Assembly: GCA_902729315.2 (NCBI GenBank)
Contig: LR746267.1
Location: forward strand, 6,512,424-6,576,423
Reading direction: 5' to 3'
From: Spirodela intermedia
Taxonomy: Eukaryota > Streptophyta > Magnoliopsida > Alismatales > Araceae
DNA: 64,000 bases
The notes below the pieces were generated by a model. That model made no database searches and was not told the origin of the DNA. It worked only from the letters and a program-made list of their open reading frames with translations. Of the stretch, positions 1 through 12,525 are shown one piece after another (the first letter of the stretch is position 1; each line of letters begins with the position of its first letter). Made by a program: the position numbers and the translations under genes.

Positions 1-2204
1 GTCGGTCTTTGGTCAAGTTGATGTCATGACGGTAAAAAATTCTTCTGATTTTCTTTCTGCTGAACTCCTCTCAGTCGGATCTCAATTTAACTTCTCCCCA
101 TTTCTACAATTTCACTAACATATTTAAACGGAAGACATTTTTATAGCCTATGAAACGCTGTCCACTGATTGTCTCACAAAAAGATGGCACGTTATTTAAT
201 CCATAAGGTTAATAATGTCTTTAAACCTTAGAAGTACTATAATTATCTTGAACTGTCAGTTTTCACCACTCACGTACAACGTAATAAGCAAACAATGATA
301 TTTACGCAGCTGCGTCACCACTTTAGAGGGAGATGAGCTTGAAACTTTACTACTTATTTGCTATATTTTATTTTGAAGGACTAAGTGGAGTTTGGGTGCC
401 TAATAGATTAAAATATTATCCTCAGATTCTGTTTTCCAGAACTATCGATAGAAGTCGTAGGTTAGCTTCATCTTGGTGCCCAATTTCCTTTTATATAGAA
501 CATTGCATTCCCTCTTTTTTTTTTTAATGACTGGAGATGATGCCTTAACTTCTATTCTGAGATTTTCTTGAAACAGTGTCTTCGATCAGTGAACTCCATG
601 ACTAGTTGGTTTAAAATTAAATGGAGGAGTTGGGTTTTGATTTCATTCTTGTCCTGCTGTGCCTTTTCGTTAGCTGACGTGGCGTCATGAAAAATCTTTC
701 CATGTTGCTTCGCTATATGAGATGTTGCTGCACTGGAGCGTTCTTCACTTAAACCGAATTCCGTAAGGGATTGTTTCAACCCCAACTTTTACTCCTTTTT
801 TCCTCCGTTCCTCGGATGGCTACAGATCAATTGGCCCAGTGGATCCTTCGCTTGGCACCATAAAATGTTTTCTTACAGTTGATGATGCCTCAAATGCTCC
901 TGAGATCATCCTTTTATGACTTTTGTCCTGAGCTTGTAGAAAGTGCGACAAACGCACTTCTCTACTAATCATGTTTTCCTTAATACCACTTGATCACCAA
1001 ATACTTCTCATTGTGTCATATCATTTGTCTTTCTCGAAGGCATATAATATCATGCCTAGGGGCCTTTGGGTGGAAGGTGGTCAGAGAAAAAATGTTGGAG
1101 CTATTGAGCCCACTCCATTAAATTTTGCAGGAATTGACGAACTCTGATTTGATTTAATCCTGAAATATATTGTGTAAGATATACGGGGAAAACAGAGGTG
1201 ACATGTCTTACCTATAGCATATGGAAGTATCAACGTAATTTATTTCTCCATCAATACTTTATCTTCCTCTGGTCTCCACTTACCAATACTGTTAATGTCC
1301 TAAAAAAAAGCAGAGGATTAGAGTGATCCACCACTTACCAGGCATCGGAACGTTGAATAGTCTGCTGTTCTAGAAAGGCATCTTTGTTCGCAGCATTTGA
1401 ACAAAGGTCCCAGTAGGAGTTCACATGTTCTTTGCCACCACCATATGGTGAGAAAGTAGTCTGGACAGCTAAGGTGTCTAGGATACCAATGCAAGGTTTG
1501 CGAAATGCAAATTTACATTCATAAACAGGGACTCAAAAAATGGTAGACAATAATAAACTAATATTTATGTTCAATGTAAGTTTGAAGGATGTGAATAATT
1601 TGACATCAGAATATGACACCTGTATCGTGTGGTTTTATCATTATTTTTACATATTATTTGTAACTTATGTAATAATTAATTTATTTTCATGAGACTGATC
1701 CTCATCTGGACGTCACCTAATGTCAGACCTTGTCAGCTAAACAGTAAGTCGGTGATTCACCTCCTAGACTGTCTTAAAAACCTCAATTGTTCCCGGTTTA
1801 CACCAGAACAAGTCGTCCCAATTCATAAAAGAGCTTTATTTCCAACATGTACATTGATCTTCCCTTTGGACTATATTTGCTTTCATCCTTGACTAAAATC
1901 CTTACGTGATTCGGCTTTATGTCATTTTAGAACCATTGAATTCCGAATGAAAATCAGCCGCAAATTTCTCTCATTGACCTGTTATATATATGCCTCTCTT
2001 AAAGGCTTGAATATTCTCTTTTCCTCTGACGTGGGGGTTGATTATCAACAGTTTTATCATTTGTGTATTAAATCATTTATCTACTATTCAGTTATTTTTG
2101 TTATTTTACTTTTGAAAGCTCTGCATTGTATTACTCCCTTTTTGTGCAGCCTTTCCATTTTTCTTCTTTATAAAAACTATGGCAGATGGGATTAACATAT
2201 ACAC

Positions 2205-2272
<68 letters not shown>

Positions 2273-2386
2273 ACATCAACCAACATGTAAATATCAAATG
2301 CAGAAGCATTAGCTTTACCTGCTTATATATGTGAATGGAATCTTTCTCTAGATTAATTGCTAATGCTCGCGAAGAACTTTAAACAG
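1..2386. other. upstream or intronic DNA of the ALY gene, no exon recognised
   Basis: No convincing coding exon is visible. The first ALY exon in the window begins at 2387 in phase 0, so the exons for the N-terminal motif and first half of the RRM must lie upstream. This stretch is therefore probably a long intron of that gene. It contains an (AT)n microsatellite at about 2206-2268. Short open frames (for example 1689-1892 and 1947-2195) have AT-rich, membrane-like composition typical of non-coding plant DNA. Confidence 0.5.
2206..2268. repeat. (AT)n microsatellite
   Basis: About 60 bases of uninterrupted TA/AT dinucleotide, in the presumed intron upstream of the ALY RRM exon. Confidence 0.95.
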
Positions 2387-3481
2387 GGCTCAGCTGAAGT
2401 TGTCTTTGTAAGGAGAAGTGACGCATTTGCTGCCTTGAAACGCTATAACAATGTCCAGCTGGATGGAAAAGCGATGAAGATTGAAATCATTGGTTCTGAT
2501 TCGGGCTTGCCTGTTTCTGCCCATGTCAAAGTTGTTGGGGCAAATGGAAGAGGAAGAAGGACGGTAGTTATGACGTAAGTTGAATAAATATTTCCCCCTT
2601 TCAATTCGTATTATTATCCATGCCCTTTCAAACATGCCTATTCGAAGGTTTGTTTGATTACCTTCGTGCATTTAAATAATTTTTCTTTCTCCCACTTTTT
2701 GAGATCCTATCAAGAAAAATCATTCGAGCTAAGCTGGTCAGGCTCCCACGGCTCCCCCTTTTTTGTGACTGAGGTTCAGAAAACTCTGGATCATGCAATA
2801 GACCTAGCCTAGCTTGGTCACACTGGATAGTTTGGCCCATAGATGAAAAACTGCTGTTCATCTAGGTCAGGGATTCAGTGTCCCCCCCCCCCCCCCCCCC
2901 AAACCCCCCCGGGTTGATTGTGATTGTAAGAAGCCTGCCTTCTCAATAACGAGTGTTCTTCTTCTTCAATAGCTTGCTCCCTTCTATTCCCATCAAAACA
3001 GAAGCAATTGCTGAATCTCCATGTGATTTATGTTGATTCCTTTTTTGAGGTAGCTTCCCAGCAGTGCAATTTTCTTCTCTTCCTCCCATGTTGATGCCTC
3101 CATTAATATGCAGGCCAAGGCTGGGCGAACCTGTTGTGGGCGGTACTATCTTCAATGCTTCTCGTGGGTGAGTTCCTTACCTACCAGCTTTGTCTCCCCC
3201 CCTGCTCCACAAAATTATAAAAAAAAATATTACTCCCCTACTAAGATCAATCGAGCGTATGATTCTTGGGGATAAATGTGAATCAAGGGGCTATGAAAGA
3301 TTCAAAGACCTCTACTTCGCTCCCTTGTTTTTGGTTTTCTGGGTCCTGACTAGCAATGCCCACCCGATTTCCATGCAGCGGGCGAGGTCGTGGCGCTTTC
3401 CAAGTGGGCCGGGGCCGTGGGCGAGGCGTCGGCGGCGGCGGCGGCGGCATTGGCCGTGGTTTTGGTGGCCGTGTAGGCCGA

Positions 3482-3514
<33 letters not shown>

Positions 3515-3613
3515 CGTGGGCGCGGCAGGGCGCAGCAATCTGTCGAGAAGTCGGCAGAAGACTTGGACAAGGAACTGGAGAGCTATCACGCGGATGCCAT
3601 GAACACCTCCTGA
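2387..3613 (+). CDS. ALY/REF mRNA export factor (THO complex subunit 4), 5' part missing
   Basis: Nuclear adaptor that couples spliced mRNA to the export receptor as part of TREX. Three exons are visible: 2387-2574, 3114-3167 and 3379-3613, together 158 residues and a stop. The first gives the second half of the RRM, with the family signature RRSDAFAALKRYNNVQLDGK and then MKIEIIG. The second gives PRLGEPVVGGTIFNASRG. The last gives an RGG-rich tail with a long glycine run and the conserved C-terminal helix SAEDLDKELESYHADAMNTS, the UAP56/export-factor-binding motif of the family. Splice phases close (phase 2 at 2574 and again at 3167). The first half of the RRM and the N-terminal motif were not found in 1-2386 and should lie left of the window. 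A GA-rich stretch follows the stop codon. Which ALY paralogue it is cannot be fixed. Confidence 0.9.
2882..2900. repeat. poly-C homopolymer
   Basis: A run of about 19 C followed by AAACCCCCCC inside the ALY intron. Exact length is likely to be unreliable in any assembly. Confidence 0.9.
3424..3515. repeat. GGC trinucleotide runs coding for glycine
   Basis: Two blocks of (GGC)n lie inside the last ALY exon and encode the glycine stretches of the RGG tail. The unit is three bases, so length changes keep the frame. Confidence 0.85.
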
Positions 3614-6600
3614 GAGAAAGAGAGAGAGAGATAGAGAGAGATTGGTGATTTTCGCTTGCTTGGTGCTGTTTCTCGCATAGTAGGGCGGAGGAATATCAGG
3701 TTTCCCCTTGGAGGGATTGTTGTTCAGAGTACAGATCCCAGACTGGCGGACTCAAGAGTGCCGGTCTTTCTCAAGTTATTTCCTCTCCCCCTTCTTCTCC
3801 TCCTTGCCGTTATTTGAGCCTTCTTACTGAAACCTCTGAGGCCTTTTGTCAGCATCTAGAAGCGCAGGGTAGTTCCGCTCTCCGGGTTTTTGAGCTGGGG
3901 AAACCCAGAATTTTGTGCAGAAAGAAGGAACCAAACGACACGCCCTCCCCTTTGCCTTCCTTTGGAGTTGAGTTGAACCGTGGAGGGTTTCTGACTTGAA
4001 TGGCCGGGTGATCTTGGTCGGAGTTGTGCTGCTGATGAACATCGTAGATTAAGCAACGGTACTTCTACTTAATGAGATTCAGTAGCTCTTTCTTGCCGGT
4101 GTGTGAAGTAAATAGAGGTAGGTTTATCGGATTTGAACAGTCTTTAAACCAGGAAAGAATTCATTTATGTGAATTAGATCTTGTAAGATATGCTTGGCAA
4201 AAAAAATGAGGTTAAACAAATATTTTACTGATGAAATATTTTTTCTACAGTAAAATCGAACTGATTAATATATTATATATAATGCATTTTGCATGTATAC
4301 CACTAATAAAGCAAGGTTTGACGGGCACGGAGTTTATATAATGTGTATAGCATTGCATTATGCATGTAACTAATCAGAGATATCGTGATTTAATTGATCT
4401 CAGCAAATTCTCCATGGAAAATTGGTCATTCTTTGAAACAGGAGTCAGACTCTAATCATCCCTACAAGGCTTCACACTATACAAGAATTCAGAATGGAAA
4501 GACTCCCTATTCAAAAAATTAAAAAAAACAAAAATTGAAAATTGCCTCTTTTTTTAATATCTTCTCATTCCCAGAATTACACCGCTTCCTATATATGATA
4601 GTCATATGATTTTGGAAAGACTACCAAAATTGCCCTCGAATGGATCAGATATTTTCATATGTATAAGTTCTGCCCCTCAGATTATTTCCCACACCTCATT
4701 CTAATTCCCACTTTACTCCAAGATGAGTACTCAATGCTGGCACAGGTTTTTGAATCGTTCTCTGCAATTGCTCATTTGGACCTCCTAAAATGGAATGGTT
4801 AGGCAGCAGCTAAATCTCGACTCACATACACAAATAAGGTTTAAAATAAATCTCAAATCTTGGTCAGTTTCATACACAAATAAATTGACCCAACAAGTCA
4901 GTCAAGAGATGCAATTCGATGAGGCACTGATGAATACTGCAGCAAACCCAAGGAAAGCAGTCTTGTTTCTTGTGAAGAGGCAAGCGATAGTGTACTCACT
5001 GGTCACCGGTGTAAAGTTACTGACATGCTGATACAACAAACAGTTTTCCAAAGAAATAGCAACATATATATCTTGCTCCCACTCTGATGAATGTTAGTAT
5101 TCCATGATCCGATTCCATACTTTTTAATGCGTTTCTTTCATTAATTGCCTTCTGGGCATATATAACGTGAAAGTTAGGAGCCAAATACCTAGATCTTGAG
5201 ATTCAGATACCTTCTGTTGCTGGATTCTCTTCACTCCAGTTCTAATTATCTGGCTCTACACATTGCCAAGTCAATGAATCACCAATCTTCATCGTGCATT
5301 GGCCTTTTCAAGGACAGCCTGAGACTACATTCAGAGATCTGCTTGAGCAAGTCGCCACTGGGTTCAAGAACCAAATTCACAGGTTGGCCGAGTCGGGAAG
5401 AGGGAACCCACTAAGAACACCTTATACCACGGAAATAATATGAGCAAATGCTTCTGCGATTCAACTCCTTACACCAGATGGGAATCTATCAGAGGCCCGC
5501 CAAGACTTGAATCCATGACATGAGCAGTTAAAAAAAATATTAAATTGGCACATCAAATGACCAATAGGAAGTAACAGATGAATTGCTGAAGAAAAATGAT
5601 CTCAAATGATACAAAGGGTTTTGCGTCAGGTTCGAAATCGATTAGAATGAGTTTAAAAGGGCTTTAGTCTTTCAAATGAATTCAGATTGCCATCATTAAT
5701 GGTGGACACCAGAGCATGTGAATGAGGGAGACGAAGACTTCAAAATGTACCAATGGAACCACCATCTACGTAACTTATCTAAAATCCCTTATCGTGTGCA
5801 TATTAAGCTCCTTGCTACTAAGTACACATATATCAGTAAAGAAACACTAGACAAAATAGGCACTCATTGACAGTCGGTAAGTAGCATGTATTCAAGCATA
5901 ATCTTAGCCCAGGACACAAGATATCCAAGCCATCCCATTATATCATACAAAGATATGCTGGAAGATAAAGTTATCCGCTATGATCTGCAGGACACAGACA
6001 CTGCCGGCGAGTGCCCACGAAAATCAAATAGGATTATGCATTTGTGAATTTAAATCACTACATCAATCTGCAGCAAGAAGATCCAGCAAAGAATGCCCGA
6101 ATATATAACATGTCAAAGATGATAATCAAGGTATGAACGTTTTCAGATGACTGACTGAAAGAAATCTCATATCAAACACATGGGAAATTAAAATGTTCAA
6201 ATTTCTCAACAGTGGACATCTACAAGAGAAGCCATATCTGCGTCACTATAATCATTATCATCATTGTCGATTTTATTGTCCACCAGCTCCATCATTTCTT
6301 CCATTTTCCTTCAAAAAGCATGAATTTGATGTCAAAGTAGAACCTGCCCTTCCACAGCTCACCAGTCATAGGGATGTTGATCGAAGGCAGTCACCAGAAG
6401 AAGACGATTCAATGTTTAAAATAGATAGGTACACAAGATGGTGGGAAATAAGTGTCCGGGGAAGTGAAGAGCGTCCCCCGAAGGTCGTTCAAAATCAACA
6501 GGCTCCCAGGAAGAAGGGACATAAGGAAATTAAAGAATAATTATTATGGTATCCTAACAATACTCTACTTGTCTCTTAATGAGTGAGAAAAAAGCATTCG

Positions 6601-7114
6601 CATCAACTTTAATTTTCACCAAGAGAACACGGATCAGAGATTATACGATATAGTATAAAATGAAGTTTGAGCACATCCAAAGAACCAGATAAGTACTTCA
6701 AAGAGAAGAATAGAGGAACGAGTTGTCATAAGGATCACGGAAGTGCCTATACTAAAACCGAAACAAACATTCTCCATTCCAAAGAAGTAGAAAAACTGCA
6801 GGAAAGAAATTAACAGCATATAACATTCCAACCAACAACAGCTACTGCAGCCTGATCACAAGAGCATCTTGCAATCAATAATACCGCAGCAATCGCAGAT
6901 CCTGAAGGCCTGAGTATAAATTATTCGTCTGGATATCAAGATAAAACGGACTGAAAATTCTGAATACCATCGGGACTAGCCACATCTCAGAGAGAAAGAT
7001 TCAAAGCCCTTTAGAAAGGAAGTCTGATTCAAGCAGCTTCTCACATCGGACATGAACATCATAAGCCGATACCCACCCCAAGAAGCAAAAGATGGTAATG
7101 ATATAGAGGGGCAA
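3614..7114. other. intergenic region between ALY and prohibitin
   Basis: About 3.5 kb between the ALY stop and the prohibitin stop. It should hold the ALY 3'UTR on the left and the prohibitin 3'UTR on the right. The rest is AT-rich with no complete gene recognised. Two stretches on the minus strand look coding over short spans (5280-5520 and 6200-6520; see findings) but were not joined into a recognised protein. The largest plus-strand frame, 6193-6540, has no recognisable family. Confidence 0.5.
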
Positions 7115-7966
7115 TCACCGGCCGCCAGCCGAGGGGTTGAGAGCCAAAAGCATGTTGTTCCCTCCAGGGAGATAAGCGACGTTAGGCGACTTGGCCAGTG
7201 TAGCAGCGATCTCCCTCGACGCCTCGATCCTTCTCAGCTCAATCAAACCATTCCCAGCCTTCGCCGTGGCTTCAGAGATAAGATGGGCTGACTCACTCTC
7301 ACCCTCAGCCCGAATGACAGTGGCACGTCGCTCTTGATCAGACTTCATCACCACGTACTTCGATCGCTCGGCCTCCTGCTGCGCCACCTGCTTCTGCTCG
7401 ACGGCCCGCGAGAACTCGGGACCGTAGGACAGATGAGTAATAGAGACGTCGTCCAGCTCAATGTTGAAATCCTTGGCTCGGCGTACGAGGCTGTCACGGA
7501 CGAGGGCAGAGACCTGGGGCCGGTCCGTAAGAAGCTGATCGGCGTTGAACTGGGCAACGACAGCCTTGAGGACCTCGTTGCCGATGGATGGGAGCACCTT
7601 CTCGTCATACTCGAGCCCCAAGGTGGTGAAGATCGTTGGAAGCCGCTCGACCTGGGGGCGGGCGAGGACTCGGAGGGTCAGATTCACCATCTGGAGATCC
7701 TTCGTCCCAGAGGCGGAGGAGAAGGAATGGGGGCGGGTGCGGATGTCGAAGATGTAGGGCTTCTGCAGCCATGGCACCAGGAAGTGGGTGCCCTCGCCGA
7801 CGGTGCTCTCCAGGACCCCGCGAAACCTGTCGAAGATGACGGCGCGCTCCCCGCCGTCGACGGTGTAGAGAGAGGAGTTGAGCAGAGCGGCGCCGGCGCC
7901 CAGCCCCAACGCCACCCTCGCCACGTTCGTCAGGAAGGACACGGCGAACTGGCTACCCCCCGCCAT
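7115..7966 (-). CDS. mitochondrial prohibitin (PHB3/PHB4 type)
   Basis: An inner-membrane scaffold protein that forms ring complexes with a second prohibitin and supports respiratory-chain assembly and protease control. The 283-residue frame is continuous with no coding intron, close to the usual 275-285. It opens with a short hydrophobic anchor (about residues 9-30, [17 protein letters not shown]) and then the Band-7/SPFH domain with [31 protein letters not shown] and [22 protein letters not shown]-terminal coiled coil follows, including [17 protein letters not shown] and [15 protein letters not shown]. The start at 7966 was chosen because MAGGSQ fits the family N-terminus; the open frame continues upstream to 8101, but that part is not conserved-looking. 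The coding DNA is very GC-rich at third positions. The leader contains a telo-box-like AAACCCTA (minus strand, 8060-8067). Confidence 0.96.
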   Translation of the reverse strand: MAGGSQFAVSFLTNVARVALGLGAGAALLNSSLYTVDGGERAVIFDRFRGVLESTVGEGTHFLVPWLQKPYIFDIRTRPHSFSSASGTKDLQMVNLTLRVLARPQVERLPTIFTTLGLEYDEKVLPSIGNEVLKAVVAQFNADQLLTDRPQVSALVRDSLVRRAKDFNIELDDVSITHLSYGPEFSRAVEQKQVAQQEAERSKYVVMKSDQERRATVIRAEGESESAHLISEATAKAGNGLIELRRIEASREIAATLAKSPNVAYLPGGNNMLLALNPSAGGR

Positions 7967-8059
7967 TGTCGCCCTCGAAGCTCGCAGAGGAGTGAGAAGG
8001 AAGGAAGCAGGTCGAGACTGAGGAGAGAGAAGGACAAGGTATAAACCCTCGGCCGTTCC

Positions 8060-8067
8060 TAGGGTTT
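8060..8067 (-). promoter_or_regulatory. telo-box-like element in prohibitin leader
   Basis: AAACCCTA on the minus strand, about 95 bases upstream of the prohibitin ATG. Telo-boxes near the transcription start are known in plant genes for translation and growth. Function here is inferred from sequence and position only. Confidence 0.4.
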
Positions 8068-9134
8068 TCTGGTGCTCTCTTCTCTCTCGTTCTTGCAACA
8101 CAAGAAAGATCTCGCCACGTCACCCTTCAATGGGCCCAAACCCCCCTCATCTCTCCGCCCCAATACCAGCATTTCATCCTCTCCTCCTCTCTCTCTCTCT
8201 CTCTCTCTACATATATATAGATGTGGAAATAATTATTTGTAAATATATGTATTCAATGGGATTTCTTCGAATTTATTTTTTAAAAGGAAATATATGTATT
8301 TAATGGTTGCAATATTTTCTATAGTTACATAATGTACTTTAGTACATGTCCAATAAACCAATTGTGACAATAAATAAATAAATAAATATTTATTTATTTA
8401 ATGAATCTCAGTACCATGGGTTCCGTGATATTTTCTCCCGTTATTATTTTCACTCTACGTAATCTATCTACACCAAAAAAATAAATTTATTATTGCCCAG
8501 CAATGTGTGAATGGGGTGGGGAGAGAGAAAGAGAGAGAGAGAGAGTGAGTAATGTCTTCCACGTGTAGAATGCGGGTAGAGAGGGTCCAGAGAGAGAGAG
8601 AGAGACAAAGGAGAGGAGAGAGAAGAATAATATGAAAATAGTTGTTGCAGTAATTGTTTGACGTTGACGCTTGAATTATTATTATTAATGCATCAAAAAA
8701 TTATAATCGTGGTTACTAATAATTCAAAAATAACAATTAAATATGTATTTAAAACTAAAAAGAGGGTCCCCAAGGGGCCCTTAGTAGGAGGGTTCCACTG
8801 GTCGTCACCTGGTTTACTCGGAAAAATGAGGGGATGGCAGGCCGGGGTGGCGGAGCAGGCGTTGACCGAGGGCTCAAAAGCGGCGGCGCATCTCCGGGGA
8901 AGCTGGCCGACGCTGGTCCTCTTCTGGAACGCAGCTGGAAGGCAGATGATGACGATCGCGAGAGTCGGTGGCGGAGGCCCCTGGAGCACTGAAAACAAGT
9001 TAGGGGCATGTAGGGCGCCGCTGAAACAGTCAAGATCCATGGATCCATTCACCTCGGGGGAGGAGGCGGTAGAGAACTTTGGTCAAAACATGGGTGAAGG
9101 TTAATGACATCCCCATCCGATTCTACTTTCATCA

Positions 9135-9138
<4 letters not shown>

Positions 9139-9175
<37 letters not shown>
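9139..9175. repeat. (CT)n microsatellite in LC8 leader
   Basis: About 18 CT units roughly 110 bases upstream of the LC8 ATG, pyrimidine-rich on the sense strand. Such tracts are common in plant core promoters and 5' leaders. Confidence 0.85.
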
Positions 9176-9177
<2 letters not shown>

Positions 9178-9282
9178 GCAGGCACCTGAGAGATCCTCTT
9201 CAGCAGAAGAGGGAAAGCAGAGGGAATAATTGAGAGGCAAGAGGAGGGGAAGAGCGCGCTGGGGAAGGAGGGGGAGGTGCTT

Positions 9283-10527
9283 ATGGAGAATCGGAGGGAG
9301 GGGGACGCCAAGGGCGAGAAGGCCCCGGAGCCACAGGAGAAGCAGAAGCGGAAGACTCAGGAGGGCTGCAGCGCCAGCGGAGGGACCGCCGGCGTCAGGG
9401 CCTCCCAGGGCAAGGTCTGCATCAGGGCCGCCGACATGCCCGCGAAGATGCAGATGCGGGCGTTTCGGTGCGCCCAGGAGGTGCTCGCGGGAATGCCCAA
9501 GCTCGAGAGCAAGCGTCTCGCTCAGACGCTGAAGAAGGTAACATAACATCTCTCTTGCCTCCCCAGCTCAATCGCGCGCCTTTTCATTTCCCCTGTTCCA
9601 ATGATTAAGACTTTCATGCTTTTGCTTGCATTGATCTGAGTGGGAATCTCACTGCTGTGAGCATGTAGCTGGAGGCGAATTGGGTCAGCTGTAGCTGAAC
9701 TGAACGCAAGATCTTCTTCTGAAAGATACGAGCAATTGAAGCTGAAATCACAGTTTCCAATGGGGGAAAGAGGGAGAAAGGGGAAATACTTTATTGGGCA
9801 CAATGTCCAATAATGTTTTTCGTATAGAAAGGGATCTGAATTAATTAAATATTCCCTATGTTATCTGAATAATCTTCCATGATGGTCACTAGAACGGGAC
9901 ATTTCACTGTCGCCGAACCATCTTACAGCTTATTTAGGAAAGCTGTCAAACGTTAGCTTTTCATATTTCTCCATTGAACCGATTCATGGGCATTTCTTGT
10001 GTTGCAACATTCGCTGGAAGTGCATGCAAGGGGAGGGGGAGGTGAAACGTTTTAGAGTGTTAGCATGGATCCGGGTACAGATTTTTATTTTATTTTTAAT
10101 TGATATCAAAAACGATTGTTCGGACTGCTTCCTCACACTCAAAACTGGATGTCTGAGGACTTTTCTTGATCCCTTGTTTAGAAGAACATGGGGTATGATA
10201 TTATCACCATCACCTAGACTGGTTCCTTTTCATGATTTAATTTTTTTTTTTTCATTCATTATTTTCAATATAATTGATGCTGCCGAACAGTTTTTTGTGC
10301 CCTCTCTCTCTCTCTCTCTCTCTATCTGACCTCCCTTCTCTCTCTTGGTCCCTGGCTCACTGTGATCCCAGGAGTTTGACTCTCGATGTGGCCCAGCATG
10401 GCACTGCATTGTGGGAACAAGCTTCGGATCGTACGTCACGCATTCCTTAGGAGGTTTTCTGTACTTCTCCATCGATAAGGTCCACATTCTCCTCTTCAAG
10501 ACTGCCGTTGAGCGTCTAGAACCGTGA
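9283..10527 (+). CDS. LC8-type dynein light chain
   Basis: Small dimeric hub protein of the LC8/DYNLL family. Two coding exons: 9283-9537 and 10372-10527, phase 0 junction, 136 residues. The first exon gives a charged N-terminal extension of about 45 residues (rich in K, E, Q), then IRAADMPAKMQMRAFRCAQE, the first LC8 helices. The second exon gives the strand core: EFDSRCGPAWHCIVGTSFGS, then YVTHSLGGFLYFSIDKVHIL and LFKTAVERLEP. The start at 9283 is the first in-frame ATG. Animal LC8 is about 89 residues, so the extension is a plant feature. The intron ends in a (CT)n tract just upstream of the acceptor. Flowering plants lack dynein heavy chains, so the role is likely as a dimerisation hub for other partners; this last point is family knowledge, not visible here. 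Confidence 0.93.
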
Positions 10528-12045
10528 GTTTCCAATGAGTTCTCATTCTATTTCATTCTCTCCCATTTACCTCAGATCCCCTCCATTTCTCTGAGTTGTA
10601 TATATATAAACAACGGCCCTCGCTGTCTTCACCGCCGCCTGCGTTCGGACAGATTCATCAGATGGATGTAGTTGCCGCCATTTATTTGTTTGTCATGGTC
10701 GCTTTCTATTTTTGGGCTAAACCCAGGTCAACCCAGCTGGATAGAGTCCTTGTCGGTCAACACCTTGACCAGTGATGGGGGATCTCTCGGAGCCAGTAAA
10801 TCCCATGACTCCCATCAGAACGCCTATCACTTCCAAAAGAACCACATGCTGACACGTGTGTCAACACCTTTGTAAATAGTCCTTTCAGACTTTCTGAATT
10901 TATTTTTTTATAAATAGGGTAGGGGACCCGGAATAGATGAAAATATATGAACAAGAACTCATAATATGATTCATTTTTTTTAACCATTTAAGTAAACCGA
11001 CAGTGATTATATGCTTTCAACAAAGATAATTTGTGTGAAAAGTTGTTTTAATTGGATCTGATTCTGGTTTTCCTAATCGGCAAGAATTTTGTGTTCTCAA
11101 GTTACCTAGAATTGGTCAAATGTGGCAACTAGATGAAGGTTTTTCATTGAAGGCCAAAAGATCTAAAGAGAAACAAACTGTTGGATCTGTATATTTTTAC
11201 CAAGAATAAGACAAATTTTCAGGTACATCAAAATTTTCTGATAATTTCCTATTAACTGACCCAGAAAAGAAATTCATGTAAGTTTCTGTGAAATGTAGAG
11301 ACCTGGTTTAGGATTCTTACCTAAGACATGGGATTCTCATTAATTATACTAAAGACGCACAAGTAGACGTCTAGAAATCTCATCCATGTTCTTGCAATAT
11401 TTTTCGGATAATTCGCCTGCAATGAGCTAATTTCGCAAGACTGATATTCGGAGAATGAAATATTTAATAATATTTTGATTCACGAGTTTCCATTAGTTCG
11501 AGTTTTTGAATTCTCGTTGGCAATATGGTGCATTCGGCAACTGCTCGATTTGTTCGATTTTAATGCGAACAAAACAAAAATGAATACCAAGAACATCTCG
11601 AGAATTTAGGTTTACGGCTGTTCGATCTATAGATAGCGCCTCGCAAGAATTAAATCAAATTCATCAGCGACCATATTTTCGAGAGGTAAGATGAACGATC
11701 GAGGAATATCGTCTTGGTCTTTACCAGGAGACCTCGATCTCAGCAGGAAGAAGAGAAAGGATCGCAAACAGAAACGCAACGAGGAAGAGGAAACGAATCG
11801 TTCAGTCAAGAGCTCTCAGGGATAGGCCAGAGTTTTCCACAGAAGAAGCAAACGCAGCCTCAAGCAAGGCCCTGCTCCACCCAGCGCCTTCTCCACTCCA
11901 CGGGATCAGAACTCCCTTCTGGCAGGGCTAACCACAGACTTCCCCCTCGACTCCACACAGCAATGGACAGATCGTAGGGATCAGGCGCCATTGCATGTGC
12001 GGAGAAGACGGATCACGAGGCAAACAGCAAGCACAGGCGCAGAAG

Positions 12046-12330
12046 TTAATCTATTGAACCCCGCAGAGACAGATCGCCGCTAGGGGGGAGGGCCTCTCCG
12101 TCGTCGGCCGGCGCCCTTCCCTTCGGTGTGGTTAAAGCAGAGATCATCATCGAGCTCCATATATCGTCGAGAAAGGTAAAAACCTTAACAAAAATCGAGA
12201 TATCAGAGAAAAACCTAGGATTCATGTAGAGCCCTCGAGAAAATGCGATGGCGTCCATTGAAGAGAAGGAACCTGCATGTCCAATGGGCTCCTTCGATCT
12301 CGCATCCTTCCCCTCTCCCTCTTCCGCCAT
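12046..12330 (-). CDS. possible short protein or non-coding transcript, unrecognised
   Basis: Downstream of a well-formed minus-strand TATA box (12,517-12,525), the GC-richer sequence contains an ATG at 12,330 in a context of GA-rich purines. It opens a 94-residue frame starting MAEEGEGKDARSKEPIGHAG and ending before 12,046. A possible donor follows the codons for GHA, so the frame may be spliced. The protein matches no family I know. A capped non-coding or microRNA-precursor transcript is as likely as a coding gene; I searched by eye for the common conserved plant microRNAs here and saw none. Confidence 0.2.
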   Translation of the reverse strand: MAEEGEGKDARSKEPIGHAGSFSSMDAIAFSRGLYMNPRFFSDISIFVKVFTFLDDIWSSMMISALTTPKGRAPADDGEALPPSGDLSLRGSID

Positions 12331-12516
12331 CCCATCGGAACGAGATGCGGATCGAGAGAAGCAATAGATCCAGAAGATGCTCGCGAAATCCACCAAAAAA
12401 ATCGAATCGAGGGGGAAGAACACTGCATGGAATGGGCGAAGGGCGAGGAGAGAACCAACTGATATCGGAGGAGATGAGCTGCGCCGTTCCTTCCTCTCCG
12501 TAGGGCGCAGTCAGCG

Positions 12517-12525
12517 ATTTATATA
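12517..12525 (-). promoter_or_regulatory. TATA box facing left
   Basis: TATATAAAT on the minus strand, followed at the expected 30-40 bases by a C/T-rich leader-like segment. No recognised gene starts to its left, which makes it an orphan promoter candidate. Confidence 0.45.

Larger units (their letters stand above)
7967..9282. other. divergent promoter region between prohibitin and LC8
   Basis: About 1.3 kb separates the two divergently transcribed start codons. It contains (CT)n at about 8183-8206, GA-rich stretches at 8521-8610, and a G-box CACGTG at 8560-8565. The AT-rich middle (8220-8500) has no coding signal. The LC8 leader carries (CT)n at 9139-9175. Confidence 0.6.

Noticed and set aside
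3190-3648. 152-codon plus frame and two minus frames with poly-Pro or poly-Ala
   Set aside because: They are other-frame readings of the GGC repeat in the last ALY exon.
6193-6540. 115-codon plus-strand frame
   Set aside because: No recognisable domain, start of odd composition, and no promoter or splice support.
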